From JBAYVY01 sp041674345 (GTDB lineage Bacteria > Planctomycetota > Phycisphaerae > Phycisphaerales > Zrk34): a stretch of 12,625 nucleotides of DNA. Of this stretch, positions 11,395 through 12,625 are shown in pieces (within the stretch, counting starts at the first letter, position 1; every line of letters starts with the position of its first letter). The notes under the pieces were generated by a model. That model worked only from the letters and a program-made list of their open reading frames with translations. It did not search any database and was not told the origin of the DNA. The position numbers and the translations under genes are program-made. The stretch spans positions 1-12,625 of the forward strand of contig JBAYVY010000064.1 of the NCBI GenBank assembly GCA_041674345.1, written 5' to 3'.

Positions 11395-12354
11395 ATGCGC
11401 CATTCCCGCTTGCCTCAATGCCTTCTCTTCTTCTCTTTCTTCGCTTTCCTCTGCCTCCTCCTCCCCCCCCCCGCCCGCGCCGACGAAACTTCCGGGGGCG
11501 GGGGCACCGATCTCCGATCCGTCTGGCACACCGGCCAAACCTCACGCTACCGGGCCGTCTCCACCCGCGTCACCACCGTTCAATCCCAGGGACAAAAAGA
11601 ACCCCACAACTCCACCCTCCAGATCAAATCCGAATTCACCTGGAAAGTCCTCCAGGCCAATCCCGACGGCGGAGGCACCTGCTCCCTCGCCATCGACTCC
11701 ATCGCCATGGCCGTCGCAGGCCCCGACGGCAAACCCCAGGTCGTCACCGCCGATCAAGCCCCCGATAAACTCCAAGCCATGAGCCAATTCCTCAAAGCCC
11801 TCACCGGCTCACCGGTCACCATCACCGTCGCCCCCGACGGACAAGTCACCGGCGCCGCCGGCTGGCAATCCATCCGCTCCAACGCCGGGGATGCCGGAAA
11901 GCAACTCTCCGAAAAAGACTTCATCGAATCCGCCTGGGAACTGGTCCCCCTGCCCGGCGGCTCCGCCTCCGCCCGTGAAAACGCCCGCTGGAATAACTCC
12001 ATCGACATCGACAGCGAAATGGGCCCCCTCCGCATCGACAGCGCCTACCAGTTCACCGGCACCGAAACCCTCGCCGGCATCCCCGTCGCCATGATTAACC
12101 GCACCAGCAAACTCAACCTCACCCCCGACCCCTCCCGCGTCCCCCTGCCCCCAGGCGCCACCGTCAACATCGACCTGAAAAAAAGCGAGATGCGTTCCCA
12201 GATCATGTTCGATCTGTCCCGCCGCGAAATCGCCGGCGAAAATGTCGATCGCATCGAACTGTTCCTTCTCACCTATTCCGTCCAGGGCAAAACCCTCCAA
12301 CAAGCCGTCCAAAAACGCTCCAACACCCAGATCCTCCGCATCGGCGAAGACTGA
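11395..12354 (+). CDS. Secreted protein of unknown function (DUF6263-like)
   Basis: A 319-residue exported protein. The start at 11395 is chosen because it gives a textbook signal peptide: MRHSR, a hydrophobic core LLFFSFFAFLCLLL, and a PPPARA-DE cleavage site near residue 26. GGAG lies 8 bases upstream. An alternative in-frame ATG at 11350 would bury that signal behind 15 residues. The mature part is beta-rich with repeated strand pairs (VWHTGQTSRYRAVSTRVTTV, TWKVLQANPDGGGTCSLAIDSIAMAV, SPVTITVAPDGQVTGAAG, IDSAYQFTGTETLAGIPVAMI, MRSQIMFDLSRREI). This pattern and size recall the DUF6263 group of planctomycete secreted proteins, a tentative likeness from memory. After the signal, ETSGGGGTD is encoded by an 18-base sequence also present at 7188. 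It lies 46 bases after the preceding stop, so it is probably in the same operon. Role unknown. Confidence 0.8.
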   Translation: MRHSRLPQCLLFFSFFAFLCLLLPPPARADETSGGGGTDLRSVWHTGQTSRYRAVSTRVTTVQSQGQKEPHNSTLQIKSEFTWKVLQANPDGGGTCSLAIDSIAMAVAGPDGKPQVVTADQAPDKLQAMSQFLKALTGSPVTITVAPDGQVTGAAGWQSIRSNAGDAGKQLSEKDFIESAWELVPLPGGSASARENARWNNSIDIDSEMGPLRIDSAYQFTGTETLAGIPVAMINRTSKLNLTPDPSRVPLPPGATVNIDLKKSEMRSQIMFDLSRREIAGENVDRIELFLLTYSVQGKTLQQAVQKRSNTQILRIGED

Positions 12355-12365
12355 TCCCCCCCCAA

Positions 12366-12391
12366 GGCCGTAGCCCTTCAGGGCTACGGCC
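12366..12391. terminator. Perfect 11-base hairpin after the secreted-protein gene
   Basis: Arms GGCCGTAGCCC (12366-12376) and its exact reverse complement (12381-12391) are separated by the loop TTCA, starting 12 bases after the stop codon. The place and stability suit a transcript end. There is no T-run directly after it (the nearest is at about 12416), so it may instead be a dispersed palindromic element that also protects the mRNA end. Confidence 0.6.
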
Positions 12392-12625
12392 CCAGCGCAC
12401 AAACCTGGCACCCCGTTTTTCCCGCCGACGCCCTTTCTCCCCGCGTTTTTGTTTCAATATCCCCGCTTTTCCCTCCATTTTTCTCCCCGCGACAGCTTTA
12501 TGCGCAAATCCGCGCCTCGCGCCACCCCCGTTTCCGACTCCCAATCGCCGATCGCAACTCGCCTCCGCCAGAAATCTGGGCAAAAACCTGTCGCCCCCTC
12601 GGCGTGACTCGCTTCCCTTCCGGGG
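12392..12625. other. Downstream region without a recognised gene
   Basis: It contains a T-rich, low-complexity stretch (about 12415-12485) and a 35-codon frame (12500-12607, starting MRKSAPRATP) that has no family resemblance and is probably chance. The window ends in CTTCCGGGG, another copy of the dispersed motif. A gene could begin beyond the edge, but none can be supported here. Confidence 0.4.

Larger units (their letters stand above)
974..12625 (+). repeat. Dispersed one-orientation motif ACTTCCGGGG(G)
   Basis: Exact ACTTCCGGGG starts at 1731, 5293, 6886, 6918, 7188, 7331, 7722, 7836, 10961 and 11488. The shorter core TTCCGGGG also occurs at about 974, 4254, 4783, 6126, 8232 and 12618. 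I found no CCCCGGAA (the reverse orientation) by eye. Most copies lie inside genes. In minus-strand genes they are read in all three frames (PPE, PRK and APGS peptides). In plus-strand genes they give LPG, VPG or TSGGG. The motif therefore appears to be kept at DNA level and in fixed orientation rather than as one peptide. Its function is unknown. Confidence 0.85.

Noticed and set aside
12500..12607. 35-codon frame starting MRKSAPRATP
   Set aside because: Too short, no Shine-Dalgarno, no family likeness; ends just before a motif copy at the window edge.

Overview
The window is GC-rich, densely coding DNA. It most resembles a chromosome of the Planctomycetes, perhaps class Phycisphaerae. The clues are a signal peptidase I with a very large insertion, weak or absent Shine-Dalgarno sites at several starts, and an unusual load of short tandem and palindromic repeats, many of them inside genes. 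The phylum assignment is an inference from style, not from a marker gene.

Layout. Positions 1-134 hold an octamer-based inverted repeat. Position 178-1875 (+) is signal peptidase I (lepB). A 772-base gap (1876-2647) follows, made largely of three repeat arrays. Position 2648-3880 (+) is the complex I membrane subunit NuoH. It converges, with a 28-base gap, on a four-gene minus-strand operon (10614 down to 3909). In transcription order that operon holds: a DUF115/Maf-like protein (8629-10614); a nucleotidyltransferase plus degenerate radical-SAM/SPASM protein (6929-8632, GTG start); a fused CMP-sialate synthetase and sialate synthase, NeuA-NeuB (5024-6808); and the hydrolysing UDP-GlcNAc 2-epimerase NeuC (3909-5027). 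Two of the three junctions are 4-base stop/start overlaps. The third, between 6929 and 6808, holds repeat arrays. Diverging from the operon are a small two-helix membrane protein (10701-11348) and a secreted protein (11395-12354), followed by a perfect hairpin.

How the genes fit together. NeuC would release ManNAc (or a related 2-acetamido sugar) from its UDP-sugar. The NeuB domain would condense it with phosphoenolpyruvate to a nonulosonic (sialic-type) acid, and the NeuA domain would activate that with CTP. DUF115/Maf proteins are linked in other bacteria to flagellin glycosylation with such sugars, so the operon looks like a nonulosonate synthesis and protein-glycosylation unit.

The most unusual content is the repeat landscape. 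(1) A short motif, ACTTCCGGGG(G), occurs ten times exactly. Its TTCCGGGG core occurs sixteen times on the + strand, and I found no copy on the - strand, whatever the direction of the host gene. (2) Heptamer tandem repeats of several different sequences lie in frame inside neuA-neuB and neuC, including the linker that joins the two fused enzymes. Others form inverted arrays between genes. (3) A 17-base element, GCCGCTCGCGGCTTAGC, occurs three times, twice inside neuC. (4) A 22-base palindrome lies in frame in the DUF115 gene. The radical-SAM-like protein has none of the expected iron-sulfur cysteines, and one copy of the ACTTCCGGGGG motif encodes the residues at that site.
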